Positions 23,611 through 31,971 of a stretch of DNA of 64,000 nt are shown here, piece by piece. The stretch comes from Chloroflexota bacterium (GTDB lineage Bacteria > Chloroflexota > UBA6077 > JACCZL01). Position 1 is the stretch's first letter, and each line of letters starts with the position of its first letter. The notes below the pieces were generated by a model. It worked only from the letters and a program-made list of their open reading frames with translations. It had not been told where the DNA came from and ran no database searches. The translations under genes were made by a program, and so were the position numbers. The stretch covers positions 137,486 to 201,485 of the forward strand of contig JAUJPG010000002.1 of the NCBI GenBank assembly GCA_030447245.1, read 5' to 3'.

Positions 23611-24900
23611 ATGCACCCCAGTCCCGAGCGCCCGGCGCGATCAGCGGACGGTCGTACGAGCCGCCGCCGCGTCCTGAAAAGCGTCGGCGGCATCGCGGGA
23701 GGCGTCCTGGCAGGAGCGCTGATCGGCTGCGAACAGTCGTCGAGGCCGGGCACGGCACCGAAACGAGAAGCGACTCGCCCCGATCATACGCCCATTGGCG
23801 CCCCAGCCGCGACGTCAGCTGTCACCGTTCCGCCGGAGGCCATTGCGAATCCGTCGGCGACCACGGTAGGAGCCGAGTCGCCACGCGAGTTCACGTTGTT
23901 TGTCTATTCGGGACTGACCGAGCGCGCGTATCGCGAGCTCTTCGTGCCGGGGTTCGGAGCACAGACCGGGGTCACGGTGAATCTCGACCCAGGCTGGTGG
24001 GACATGGCGCCCAAGCTGAAAGTCTCGCCCGCGGACCAGACGCCTTTTGACCTGGTGATGACGGATCCGACTCAGGGGTTCCCCGGGATTCGCGACGGGC
24101 TGTTCACCAAAATCGATCCGGCGCGCGTCCCGAACGCGCGGCGCTTCGCTCCGCGAATCCTCGACACCTGGATTTATCGGGAAGGCTGGGGCATCCCGTA
24201 CATCAGCTCGGCGATGACGCTGGCCTACAACAAGGAGCTGCTGCCTGCTCCGCCCAGGACCTGGGGGGACCTTTTTTCCGAGGCGCTCAGGGGCGAGATC
24301 ATGTTATTCAATTCGTATTACATGTCGCTGTACACCTTCGCGGCCGCGAAGGCCTCGCTTGACGGTAAGCCAGGTATGGCCCGCCAGATGGTGGAGACGG
24401 ACTTAGACGGAGTCCTCAGCTTTGCCCGGGCGAAGCGCGATTGGGTCAAGTACTGGTGGCCGGACACCTCCTCGGCCGTTCAGGCGCTGCAGCTCAACAA
24501 CGTCAAGGCGGGCAACCTCCACGGCAATGGGCTCATCAAGCCGATTGCCGACGGCAAGCCCCTGGACGGGGTCATTCCCGCGGAGGACCGTGCCTACGTG
24601 CAGTTGTTCTTCCTGGTGCCCCAGAACACGCGGAGCGTTCAGCTTGCCGAGGACGCGATCAACTACATCGCGAGTCCAGAGTTCCAGCGCGACTTGGTCG
24701 ACAAGACTGGTGAGCTGGCCTGCAACATTCCCGAGATTGCCGCCGAGGTCGCACCGCGAAACCCGCTCTGGGCCAAGGTGTACCTGCACCTGGCTCAGGA
24801 CTGGGAGAACTTGAGCTATTACCCGTATGACGCCTACGACAGACAACTCGGTAAGATTACCGACTTCTGGAACCGCGAGATCCTGCGCAAGGGCGGCTAG
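23611..24900 (+). CDS. Polyamine/iron-type ABC transporter substrate-binding lipoprotein (Tat)
   Basis: A 429-residue family 1 solute-binding protein of the PotD/Fbp type. The signal carries twin Arg (SRRRVLKSVGG) and a lipobox (ALIGC), so it is probably a Tat-exported lipoprotein. After a Thr/Pro-rich tether, the fold begins EFTLFVYSGLTERAYRELF, with LVMTDPTQGFPGIRDGLF and YISSAMTLAYNKELL typical of spermidine/putrescine or iron-binding members. NTRSVQLAEDAINYIASPEF marks the late helix. It heads an operon-like row with the ATPase and two permeases. The substrate is not determined. Confidence 0.88.
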   Translation: MHPSPERPARSADGRTSRRRVLKSVGGIAGGVLAGALIGCEQSSRPGTAPKREATRPDHTPIGAPAATSAVTVPPEAIANPSATTVGAESPREFTLFVYSGLTERAYRELFVPGFGAQTGVTVNLDPGWWDMAPKLKVSPADQTPFDLVMTDPTQGFPGIRDGLFTKIDPARVPNARRFAPRILDTWIYREGWGIPYISSAMTLAYNKELLPAPPRTWGDLFSEALRGEIMLFNSYYMSLYTFAAAKASLDGKPGMARQMVETDLDGVLSFARAKRDWVKYWWPDTSSAVQALQLNNVKAGNLHGNGLIKPIADGKPLDGVIPAEDRAYVQLFFLVPQNTRSVQLAEDAINYIASPEFQRDLVDKTGELACNIPEIAAEVAPRNPLWAKVYLHLAQDWENLSYYPYDAYDRQLGKITDFWNREILRKGG

Positions 24901-25010
24901 CTGGCGACGACTGTCCCAAACCAGGTCATTCCGTCCCTTCGCTCTGGGGCGCAGCGAGAGATCTCATGCTGATGGTGGCGCCGACATGAGTTCATTCGCT
25001 GTGTTCCGAC

Positions 25011-26171
25011 ATGAACAGTGCTTGGGATGAGGCGTCAGGCCGCGGGCGCTTAGGGGTGCTCGTCGAGCCATGGCCAGCCGCGGCGGTTGAGCTGCGCGGC
25101 GTCTCAAAGAGGTACGGCGCAACCCTGGCGTTGGACGATGTGTCGATGACCATCGATCCCGGCGAGCTGTTGTTCGTGCTTGGACCGAGCGGTGCTGGCA
25201 AGTCGACGTTGCTGCGGATCATCGGCGGCTATGAGCGACCCGATAGTGGGGCGCTTTTCATCGGGGGCCAGCGCGTCGACCAGGTTCCGATCGAGCGGCG
25301 CAACGTAGGGATGGTCTTCCAGAGTTACGCGTTGTTCCCGCACATGACGGTGGCCGACAACGTGGGGTTCGGGCTGCGGATGCGCGGAACGCGGGAGCCG
25401 GCCAGGTCGGAGCGTGTCCAATGGGCGCTCGGGTTGGTCCGCCTGGATGGGCTCGAGCGCCGGTTCCCGCGCCAGCTTTCGGGCGGCCAGCAGCAGCGGG
25501 TTGCCCTGGCGCGCGCGATCGCCTTCCGCCCATCATTGCTACTGCTGGACGAGCCGCTCGCCAGCCTCGACCGGCGGCTGCGGGACGAGATGCGCCTCGA
25601 GCTGCGCCAGCTCCAACGGCGGGTTGGCATCACCACCGTGTTCGTCACGCACGACCAGGAAGAGAGCCTAACAATGGCCGACCGGGTCGTAGTGATGCAT
25701 GGCGGGGCCGTCCGGCAGATCGCGACTCCGTCCGAGCTGTACAACCGGCCGGCCGACCCGTTCGTGGCGAGCTTCATCGGCGAGATGAACGTCCTTGCCG
25801 GGGTGGTGGTCGGCGTCGAAGGGGAGGGTGCCGACGTGCGCATGGGCAATGTGGTCGTTCGTGTCAGCGCCGAGCGGCCGCTGGAGCTGGGCGAGCGGGT
25901 GACCGTGTGCCTCCGGGCGGAGCGGATCAGGCTGGCTCCCGCGCACGGTGGAGACGAGGCTCCGAGTAGCCTGGACAATCACCTTCGGGGCCGCGCTCGA
26001 TTCTCCTCCTACCTAGGCGCGTCGACGCTGTACGTGGTCGAGACGACGGACGGGATGATCTTCAAGGTGGCCGAGCCGAACTCGGTAGGGCTGGCGCGGT
26101 TCCAGTCGGGCGACTGGATCGAGATCACCTGGTCGCCTGACGCCGCCATGGTTTTCTCGGGGCCGCCGTGA
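25011..26171 (+). CDS. ABC transporter ATPase, PotA/FbpC-like with TOBE domain
   Basis: A 386-residue ATPase powering the adjacent permeases. Walker A is LGPSGAGKSTLL, the Q-loop is GMVFQSYALFPH, the signature is LSGGQQQRVALARA, Walker B is LLLLDEPLASLD and the switch His is in VFVTHDQEE. The C-terminal roughly 130 residues form a TOBE-type regulatory domain (FIGEMNVLAGVV, VCLRAERIRL). The N-terminal 25 residues before VELRGVSKRYG are extra; a start closer to the domain is possible. Its stop overlaps the GTG start of the first permease. Confidence 0.93.
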   Translation: MNSAWDEASGRGRLGVLVEPWPAAAVELRGVSKRYGATLALDDVSMTIDPGELLFVLGPSGAGKSTLLRIIGGYERPDSGALFIGGQRVDQVPIERRNVGMVFQSYALFPHMTVADNVGFGLRMRGTREPARSERVQWALGLVRLDGLERRFPRQLSGGQQQRVALARAIAFRPSLLLLDEPLASLDRRLRDEMRLELRQLQRRVGITTVFVTHDQEESLTMADRVVVMHGGAVRQIATPSELYNRPADPFVASFIGEMNVLAGVVVGVEGEGADVRMGNVVVRVSAERPLELGERVTVCLRAERIRLAPAHGGDEAPSSLDNHLRGRARFSSYLGASTLYVVETTDGMIFKVAEPNSVGLARFQSGDWIEITWSPDAAMVFSGPP

Positions 26172-27028
26172 CCGGAGCGCCGCCGTGGCTACTGCTCTCG
26201 CCATGCCTGGGGCTGCTGGCCGTGTTTTTCGTACTGCCGCTCGCCTGGTTGGTGCGGGTCTCGCTGTACCAGCGGACCAGCGGCGCGGGCGGCTTCTACA
26301 TCGCCGACTCGTTCACGCTGGACCACTACGCTGCGGTGATGACCGACCCGTACTTCCGTGGCATCGCCTTGGCGACTCTGCGACTGGGCCTGGTCGTCAC
26401 GGCGACGACGCTCCTGCTGGCGTACCCGCTCGCGGTCTATCTCTGGCGAGCCGGACCGACACTCAAGCGTGGTACCCTGCTGGCGATCCTGCTCCCGAAG
26501 CTGACCAACCTGCTCGTCGCAATGTACGGGGTGCTGGTCGTGCTGGCCAACGCTGGACCGATCAACTCGCTGCTGCTGGCCGGTGGGATCGTCCGCGAGC
26601 CGCTGGCGATGTTCGCCAACCTGTTCGCCGTCGTCGTCGGCGAGACGCTGATCCTGGTTCCATACCCGGTCTTGATCATCGCGACAGCCCTGCACGGGGT
26701 CGACCCGCGCCTGGTCGAAGCCGCCCGAGGTATGGGGGCGGGCCCGCTTCGCGCCTTCTACGAGGTACCGTTCAAGCTGACCCTGCCGAGTGTCCTGCTG
26801 GCTGCGCTGGTCAGCCTGGTCTGGGCGCTCGGGGCGTTTGCAGCTCCGGTCGTCCTGGGCAATCCAGACCTCTACCCGGTTGCGGTCGAGGTGTACACGA
26901 CGACGTTCGAGGACGTCAATTGGCCGCTCGGCGCCACCCTGGCAGTGCTGAATATGGCGGTCGTCACGCTGCTGGCGATGTCGACGTACGTCGTGCAGCG
27001 ACGGATCGAGCGGAGCTTCGGCAGGTGA
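26168..27028 (+). CDS. ABC transporter permease, PotB-like
   Basis: 286 residues with about six membrane helices. It starts with a long first helix (LLLSPCLGLLAVFFVLPLAW). Family 1 features include SFTLDHYAAVMTDPYF after it and the coupling loop VEAARGMGAGPLRAFYEVPF. Translation probably starts at the GTG at 26168, overlapping the ATPase stop. The stop overlaps the GTG at 27025 of the second permease, so the subunits are coupled. Confidence 0.92.
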   Translation: MTGAPPWLLLSPCLGLLAVFFVLPLAWLVRVSLYQRTSGAGGFYIADSFTLDHYAAVMTDPYFRGIALATLRLGLVVTATTLLLAYPLAVYLWRAGPTLKRGTLLAILLPKLTNLLVAMYGVLVVLANAGPINSLLLAGGIVREPLAMFANLFAVVVGETLILVPYPVLIIATALHGVDPRLVEAARGMGAGPLRAFYEVPFKLTLPSVLLAALVSLVWALGAFAAPVVLGNPDLYPVAVEVYTTTFEDVNWPLGATLAVLNMAVVTLLAMSTYVVQRRIERSFGR

Positions 27029-27039
27029 GCGCGGCTGAC

Positions 27040-27900
27040 ATGCACGAGGGAGCACTGACGACGGACGAACGAAAGGGCATGTGGACCGCCATCCAGCGTC
27101 CATCGTCGATCGTCGCCCTGAGCCTGCTTCACCTGGTCGCGGGGCTCGCGCTCGCGTGCCTTCTCGCCCCACTCGTCTTCTGCATTCTTGTGTCGGTTGC
27201 CGACTCGACCTCGCTGGAGACACCCTTTGCGACTGGCCGCGTGTCGCTGCGCTGGTACGGCGAGTTCCTCGGGGACCCGCGCTGGCTCGTGGGCTTGTCG
27301 AACAGCCTCCAGATAGCGCTGCTGACCGTGACGATCTCGGTGGTCTGTGGGACCAGCGCCGCGATGGCGTTTGAGCGATGCCGCTTCCGTGGGCGGGCGG
27401 TGATCGGCGCGGCGATCCTCACGCCCCTGTTCGTGCCACCGGTCGTCCTGGGAATCCAGAGCCTCACGTTCCATCAGAGGATCGGTCTGTGGGGCACCTT
27501 GGTCAGCATCGCGGTCGCGCATTCGCTCTGGGCGATTCCACTGGTGTTCACAGTCACGCGGGCCTCGCTGGCCGGCGTCGACCCATGGCTGGAGGCCGCG
27601 GCCCGCGGGCTCGGCGCGTCGCCCGTGCGGGCATTCGCGCTGATCACGATGCCGCTCATCCTGCCGGGCATACTCGCGTCGGCCTTCTTCGCCTTCATCA
27701 TCAGCCTGAACGAGTTCATCATGGCCTTGTTTTTGGCGACGCCGCGGACCCAGACGCTGCCCACGCTCATCTGGCCGCAGGTGCGCACGAACGTCACGCC
27801 GGTGGTCGCGGCCGCGTCGGGGGTGACGATCCTGATCACGGTTTCCGTCTTGCTCCTCGTCAATCGCCTGGTGGATCTACGGAAGATGGTCCAATCGTAA
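27040..27900 (+). CDS. ABC transporter permease, PotC-like
   Basis: Second permease, about 286 residues from the ATG at 27040. In-frame alternatives are GTG 27025, which overlaps the previous stop, and ATG 27079. Helices include ALSLLHLVAGLALACLLAPL and ALLTVTISVVCGTSAAMAFE. The coupling loop is LEAAARGLGASPVRAFALIT, then LPGILASAFFAFIISLNEFI, a PotC/YdcV hallmark. The TAA at 27898-27900 overlaps the ATG of the CoA ligase gene by one base. Confidence 0.9.
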   Translation: MHEGALTTDERKGMWTAIQRPSSIVALSLLHLVAGLALACLLAPLVFCILVSVADSTSLETPFATGRVSLRWYGEFLGDPRWLVGLSNSLQIALLTVTISVVCGTSAAMAFERCRFRGRAVIGAAILTPLFVPPVVLGIQSLTFHQRIGLWGTLVSIAVAHSLWAIPLVFTVTRASLAGVDPWLEAAARGLGASPVRAFALITMPLILPGILASAFFAFIISLNEFIMALFLATPRTQTLPTLIWPQVRTNVTPVVAAASGVTILITVSVLLLVNRLVDLRKMVQS

Positions 27901-29549
27901 TGGCGACGAATCTGCGGCGGGCCCTCGAGGACCGAGTCGCGCGCCACCCCGACCGGCTGGCGGTCCGCTTTGGCGAGCTGGCGCAAAGCTACGCCGAGCT
28001 GAACGGGTCGATCGATCGCGCCGCCGGGGCGTTGCGCGAGCTCGGCGTGTCGTCCGGCTCGCGGGTGGCGCTGATGCTGTCTAACCAACCGGAGATGGTC
28101 TGGTGCTGGCTGGCATTGGCCAAGCTGGGCGCCGTGATGGTACCGGTGAACACACGGCTCAGGGGCGACAGCCTGCGCTACCTGCTCGGCCACGCCGACC
28201 TGGACATCGCCATCGTCGGCGGCGACTCGCTTGGCGCGTTCGCCGATGCCCGGTCTACGGCTGCCTGCTTGCGCCACGCCGTGCGTGTCGGTCCCGGCAG
28301 GGACGCGGAGACCGAGCACTGGCCGGAGTTCGGGGCGCTGCTCCGCGACGCTCCACGTGAGCCCCCGCCCGACGTGCCGCTGCCGCCAGAGGGGCTGGCG
28401 TCGATCATGTACACCTCCGGCACCACCGGTCGACCGAAGGGCGTGTTGGTCGGCCGGAAGGCGCAGCTCCAGCAAGGCTTGAACTACGGAGAACTGCTCG
28501 GCGTGGCTGAGGAGGAAACAGCCTATGCGTTCCTGCCACTCTTCCATGTCACGGCGATGGGCACAGCGCTCGGCAGCCTGTTGGGTGGTGCGAACGTAGC
28601 GATCGACCGAGGCTTCAGCCCGTTCGGCTTCTGGGAACGAACGCGGCGCTACGGTGCCGTCATGTTCTCCTTCGTCGGCTCGGTTCTCACCCTGCTCATG
28701 AACCGCCCGCCGAGCCCGGACGACACGGACAACCCGGTGCGACGCGCGATGGGCGCGGCGACCCCGCGCTGGCTCTGGGAGGACTTCGAGCGCCGCTTCG
28801 ATCTGGAGATCGTGGAAACCTACGGGCAGACCGAGTGGATGTCGCTGTGGACCATGCCTCCGCCGGAAGGACGTCGAGTTGGAACGGTCGGCAAGGTTCC
28901 GCACGACCGTTTCGCCATCAAGGTCGCCGACCGACAGGGTGAGCCGCTCGGGCCAGGCGTTCGTGGTGAAATCGCGATCGAGCCGGCGGACCGTCAGGAT
29001 ATGGCGACTGGCTACCTCAAGGATCCTGACGCGACAGCAAGCGCGTGGCGCGCCGATGGGTGGTACTACACCGGCGATCTGGGCGAGTACGATGCTGATG
29101 GGTACTTCCGCTATGTCGGGCGACTCAAGGATTCGATCCGGCGGGGGGGCGAGAATATCTCGGCCTACGAGATCGAGCAGGTCGTCAATCGACACCCGAG
29201 GGTCCTTGAGTCGGCCGCTGTGGGGGTGCCCTCCCAGCTAGGCGAGGAGGAGGTCAAGCTTTGCGTCGTCCCGCGGCCGCTGGTCGGTGAAGAGCCCCAG
29301 CTCGATCTACGCGAGATCCTCCGGTTCTGCCGCGCCGAGCTGCCGTCCTTCATGGTCCCGCGCTTCGTCCAGGTCCGCGACGATCTGCCGAAGACAGCGA
29401 CCGAGCGTGTCCAGAAGGCGGCGCTCCGCGAGGAGGGGACCGCCGATTGCTGGGAGGCAGGGTTCACTCGCAGCCGCCCGATCTCGGGGACGGCCGATCC
29501 AGTACGGACACAGCGGTGCGACGAATCACGCGACACTTGTGGACGGTGA
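27900..29549 (+). CDS. AMP-forming acyl-CoA ligase (CaiC/fatty-acyl-CoA synthetase-like)
   Basis: 549 residues. It should activate a carboxylic acid to its CoA thioester through an acyl-AMP. The phosphate loop is IMYTSGTTGRPKGVLVG. The acid-binding region has AYAFLPLFHVTAMG, the A5-type motif is VETYGQTEW, A7 is GWYYTGDLGEYDADGYF, and the hinge is GRLKDSIRRGGENIS. The A10 Lys lies in DDLPKTATERVQK. The C-terminal about 40 residues are Ser/Arg-rich and beyond the fold. It is read in one row with the importer, suggesting that the imported compound or a product is an organic acid. The CoA transferase gene converges from the other side. Confidence 0.9.
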   Translation: MATNLRRALEDRVARHPDRLAVRFGELAQSYAELNGSIDRAAGALRELGVSSGSRVALMLSNQPEMVWCWLALAKLGAVMVPVNTRLRGDSLRYLLGHADLDIAIVGGDSLGAFADARSTAACLRHAVRVGPGRDAETEHWPEFGALLRDAPREPPPDVPLPPEGLASIMYTSGTTGRPKGVLVGRKAQLQQGLNYGELLGVAEEETAYAFLPLFHVTAMGTALGSLLGGANVAIDRGFSPFGFWERTRRYGAVMFSFVGSVLTLLMNRPPSPDDTDNPVRRAMGAATPRWLWEDFERRFDLEIVETYGQTEWMSLWTMPPPEGRRVGTVGKVPHDRFAIKVADRQGEPLGPGVRGEIAIEPADRQDMATGYLKDPDATASAWRADGWYYTGDLGEYDADGYFRYVGRLKDSIRRGGENISAYEIEQVVNRHPRVLESAAVGVPSQLGEEEVKLCVVPRPLVGEEPQLDLREILRFCRAELPSFMVPRFVQVRDDLPKTATERVQKAALREEGTADCWEAGFTRSRPISGTADPVRTQRCDESRDTCGR

Positions 29550-30179
29550 ATGGTGAAGCTTGCCCGATTCAAGCGGGCTGATCCCTGGGAGATCGCGGCA
29601 GACGAGCGCGGGCTGTTGCGCTGGTATACGCTGTCCGGCAAGCTCTGGCTGCGCGGCATCGCCCGAGTCCTGGAGTACTCGACCAAGCTCCACGGAAATC
29701 GACGGCTCAACCTTTCGCGGATCACCGAAGGTCTGCTGGTCGGCGGCTCGATTCCGCTGTCCGCGTATGCCAAGCTCAAATTCGTCGGGGTCACGGGTGT
29801 CGTCGACCTCCGTGAGGAGGCACGCGACGATGAGGCGGCCCTGGCGCGCATCGGGATTGAGCTGCTCCACCTGCCGGCGACGGACCGGTACGCCCCGACG
29901 CAGGCAGAGTTGGTCCGCGGCGTGGCCTGGGCGCTCCAGCACCTGGAGCGCGGCGGCCAGGTGTACGCCCACTGCAAGCACGGCGTCGGCCGCGGGCCGC
30001 TGCTGGGGCTCGCGATCCTCGTCGCGCAGGGTCACACGGCCTCCCAGGCGCTGCGGCTGATGCGCGCCCGGCGCTGGCAGGTGGCCCCCAACGACCGACA
30101 GATTGCCGCGCTGGTCGAGTTCGAGCGGGGCTGGACCGGCCGACAGGCCCCTCTCGATCCCGTGGGCGCGGCGCGATGA
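29550..30179 (+). CDS. Dual-specificity/tyrosine phosphatase-like protein
   Basis: 209 residues. The PTP signature is HCKHGVGRG, with nucleophile Cys142 and Arg148. The likely general acid is Asp112 in LPATDRYAP. ITEGLLVGGSIPL and GVTGVVDLREEA are the strands that open the dual-specificity phosphatase fold. The C-terminus has RARRWQVAPNDRQIAALVEF, like the helix found in diphosphoinositol/DSP-type bacterial phosphatases. The ATG follows the ligase stop immediately. Substrate unknown. Confidence 0.85.
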   Translation: MVKLARFKRADPWEIAADERGLLRWYTLSGKLWLRGIARVLEYSTKLHGNRRLNLSRITEGLLVGGSIPLSAYAKLKFVGVTGVVDLREEARDDEAALARIGIELLHLPATDRYAPTQAELVRGVAWALQHLERGGQVYAHCKHGVGRGPLLGLAILVAQGHTASQALRLMRARRWQVAPNDRQIAALVEFERGWTGRQAPLDPVGAAR

Positions 30180-30200
30180 GCTGGGATGAGATGGGCAGAC

Positions 30201-31430
30201 TCAGATTACGCCTTTGGCCCTAAGGTGCTCAAGCTCCTCGGCCTCGATGCCCAGCTCGTCGGTGTAGACCTCCCGATTGTGCTCGCCCACCTCGGGCGCA
30301 GGGCGCTGGATCTGGGCAGGCGTCTCGGACAAGCGGAAGACCGGCGCATGCATCGCGACCGGACCAATGACCGGGTCGTCGATTCGAATCAGTGTCTCTC
30401 GGGCTGCATAGTGAGGATCTTCGAAGATGTCGGCGATGCTCGAGATGGGGCCGTTCGGGACTTCAGCGCGGTCGAGCCGCTCGCGAAGTTCGGCGAGGGT
30501 GTACCGGCCGGTCCAGGCGCCGACGCGCGCGTCGACAATCGCCCGCCGCGCGGCCCGCTTCTCCATTGTGTCGAACTCGACGTCGGCGCCCCAGTCGGCT
30601 TCCCCCATCGCGGTTGCCAGTCGACGGAACAGCCGGTCGTTGGTGCAGGCGATGGCGATCCACTTGCCGTCGCGCGTGGGGTAATGGTTGTGCGGCGCGG
30701 CGTGCGCGTGGGAGCCGTTCCGCTCACGGACGAGTCCGAGGGCATCGTAGGCGAGCGCCATCACGTCGGTCAGGCGGAAAATGCTCTCGAACAACGAGAC
30801 GTCGACCACCTGCCCGCGGCCGGTCCGGTCGCGGTACTGCTTGGCGGCCAGCGCGGCCGTCGCCGAGAACAGGCCGGCCGCGTAGTCGGCCAGCGTCGCC
30901 GAGCCGGGCAGGACCGGCGGTCGGTCCGGGAAGCCCGCGATGTAGGTCAGGCCACCGAAGGCCTGGGCGACGCGGCCGAAGCCCGGGCGGTCAGCGTACG
31001 GCCCGGTCTGGCCATACGCCGAAATGCGCAGGAGGATCAGGGCAGGGTTGATCGTCCGCAAGCGGTCGTAGCCGAGATTCCAGCGTTCCAGTGTGCCCGG
31101 CCGGAAGTTCTCGAGGACGATGTCGCTGCGCCGAATCAGTTCCAGCGCCAGGTCCTGTCCACGTGGCACCCGAAGGTTCAGTGAGATCGAGCGGCGTCCC
31201 CGCGCTTCCAGCGCCCAGAACAAGGCGCGGCCGTTGACCTTCTCCCCGAGGTGGCGCATCGAATCGCCGTCGCCGGGCTGCTCCACTTTGACCACATCCG
31301 CGCCAAGCTCGGCCAGAAGGCTCCCGCAGAACGGGGCGGCGATGAACGTTGCAAGGTCGAGGACGCGCAGGCCCTGGAGGGCGGTGGTCGGCTGTTGCGC
31401 GCGACTCGGCAAGTGCTCTGCCCTCGCCAT
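30201..31430 (-). CDS. CoA transferase family III (CaiB/BaiF-like)
   Basis: About 409 residues from the ATG at 31430. It should move CoA between carboxylic acids using an aspartyl-CoA intermediate. Features are LQGLRVLDLATFIAAPFCGS at the N-terminus, LGADVVKVEQPGDGDSMR, SDIVLENFRPGTLERWNLGY and GFGRVAQAFGGLTYIAG, with the catalytic Asp probably in ATLADYAAGLFSAT. HNHYPTRDGKWIAIAC lies in the second domain. A longer frame to 31535 exists but its extra 35 residues are not family-like and cross the next gene's promoter. It converges on the ligase/phosphatase row. Confidence 0.9.
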   Translation of the reverse strand: MARAEHLPSRAQQPTTALQGLRVLDLATFIAAPFCGSLLAELGADVVKVEQPGDGDSMRHLGEKVNGRALFWALEARGRRSISLNLRVPRGQDLALELIRRSDIVLENFRPGTLERWNLGYDRLRTINPALILLRISAYGQTGPYADRPGFGRVAQAFGGLTYIAGFPDRPPVLPGSATLADYAAGLFSATAALAAKQYRDRTGRGQVVDVSLFESIFRLTDVMALAYDALGLVRERNGSHAHAAPHNHYPTRDGKWIAIACTNDRLFRRLATAMGEADWGADVEFDTMEKRAARRAIVDARVGAWTGRYTLAELRERLDRAEVPNGPISSIADIFEDPHYAARETLIRIDDPVIGPVAMHAPVFRLSETPAQIQRPAPEVGEHNREVYTDELGIEAEELEHLRAKGVI

Positions 31431-31533
31431 CACTCGGTCCTTTCTGGCGGCGCGCCCGGGATTCGGGCGCCAATCCTCTGCTACAATCGACACAGAGTAC
31501 CATCGCGGCCGTGCGGTGCGCGGAGGGACGGAC

Positions 31534-31971
31534 ATGGCAATTCACGAGAAGAGCGATCTCCAGGACGGCGGGCAGGGTCAGCCCACAGAGGATGGGGCGG
31601 TCTCGTCGGAGGTGGCTGGTAAAAGGGACACTCCGGCATCCGCTGTTGCATCCACGAAGATGCCTGACGAGCACGAGATCATGCGGGCCCTCAAGGCGGT
31701 CTACGATCCTGAACTTGGCATCAGCATCGTCGATCTCGGACTGGTCTATGGCGTCAATGTCGACGAAGTTGAACGTAAGGTCATGATCGACATGACCCTG
31801 ACCACTCCAGCCTGTCCGCTTGCCCCGATGATCCGGACGCAGGCGCACGCGGTGCTGACCAGCAACTTTGATGCCATCCGCGATGTGGACGTCAATCTCG
31901 TCTGGACGCCTCGTTGGGATCCGCGGACGATGGCGAGCGAGGAAGGCAAGGCTGAGCTCGGCATCTGGTAA
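31534..31971 (+). CDS. Metal-sulfur cluster assembly factor (SufT/DUF59, MIP18 family)
   Basis: 145 residues. After a 45-residue disordered lead, the DUF59 domain reads EIMRALKAVYDPELGISIVD, then LGLVYGVNVDE and MTLTTPACPLAPMIRTQAHA with the conserved Cys. It should help in Fe-S cluster maturation. The ATG at 31534 follows GGAGGG. A TACAAT box at 31482-31487 is a likely -10. Its stop overlaps the start of the membrane glycosyltransferase by one base. Confidence 0.9.
   Translation: MAIHEKSDLQDGGQGQPTEDGAVSSEVAGKRDTPASAVASTKMPDEHEIMRALKAVYDPELGISIVDLGLVYGVNVDEVERKVMIDMTLTTPACPLAPMIRTQAHAVLTSNFDAIRDVDVNLVWTPRWDPRTMASEEGKAELGIW

Noticed and set aside
27474-29195. A 573-codon minus-strand frame opposite the CoA ligase
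   Set aside because: Arg/Glu-rich shadow of the ligase with no recognisable domain.
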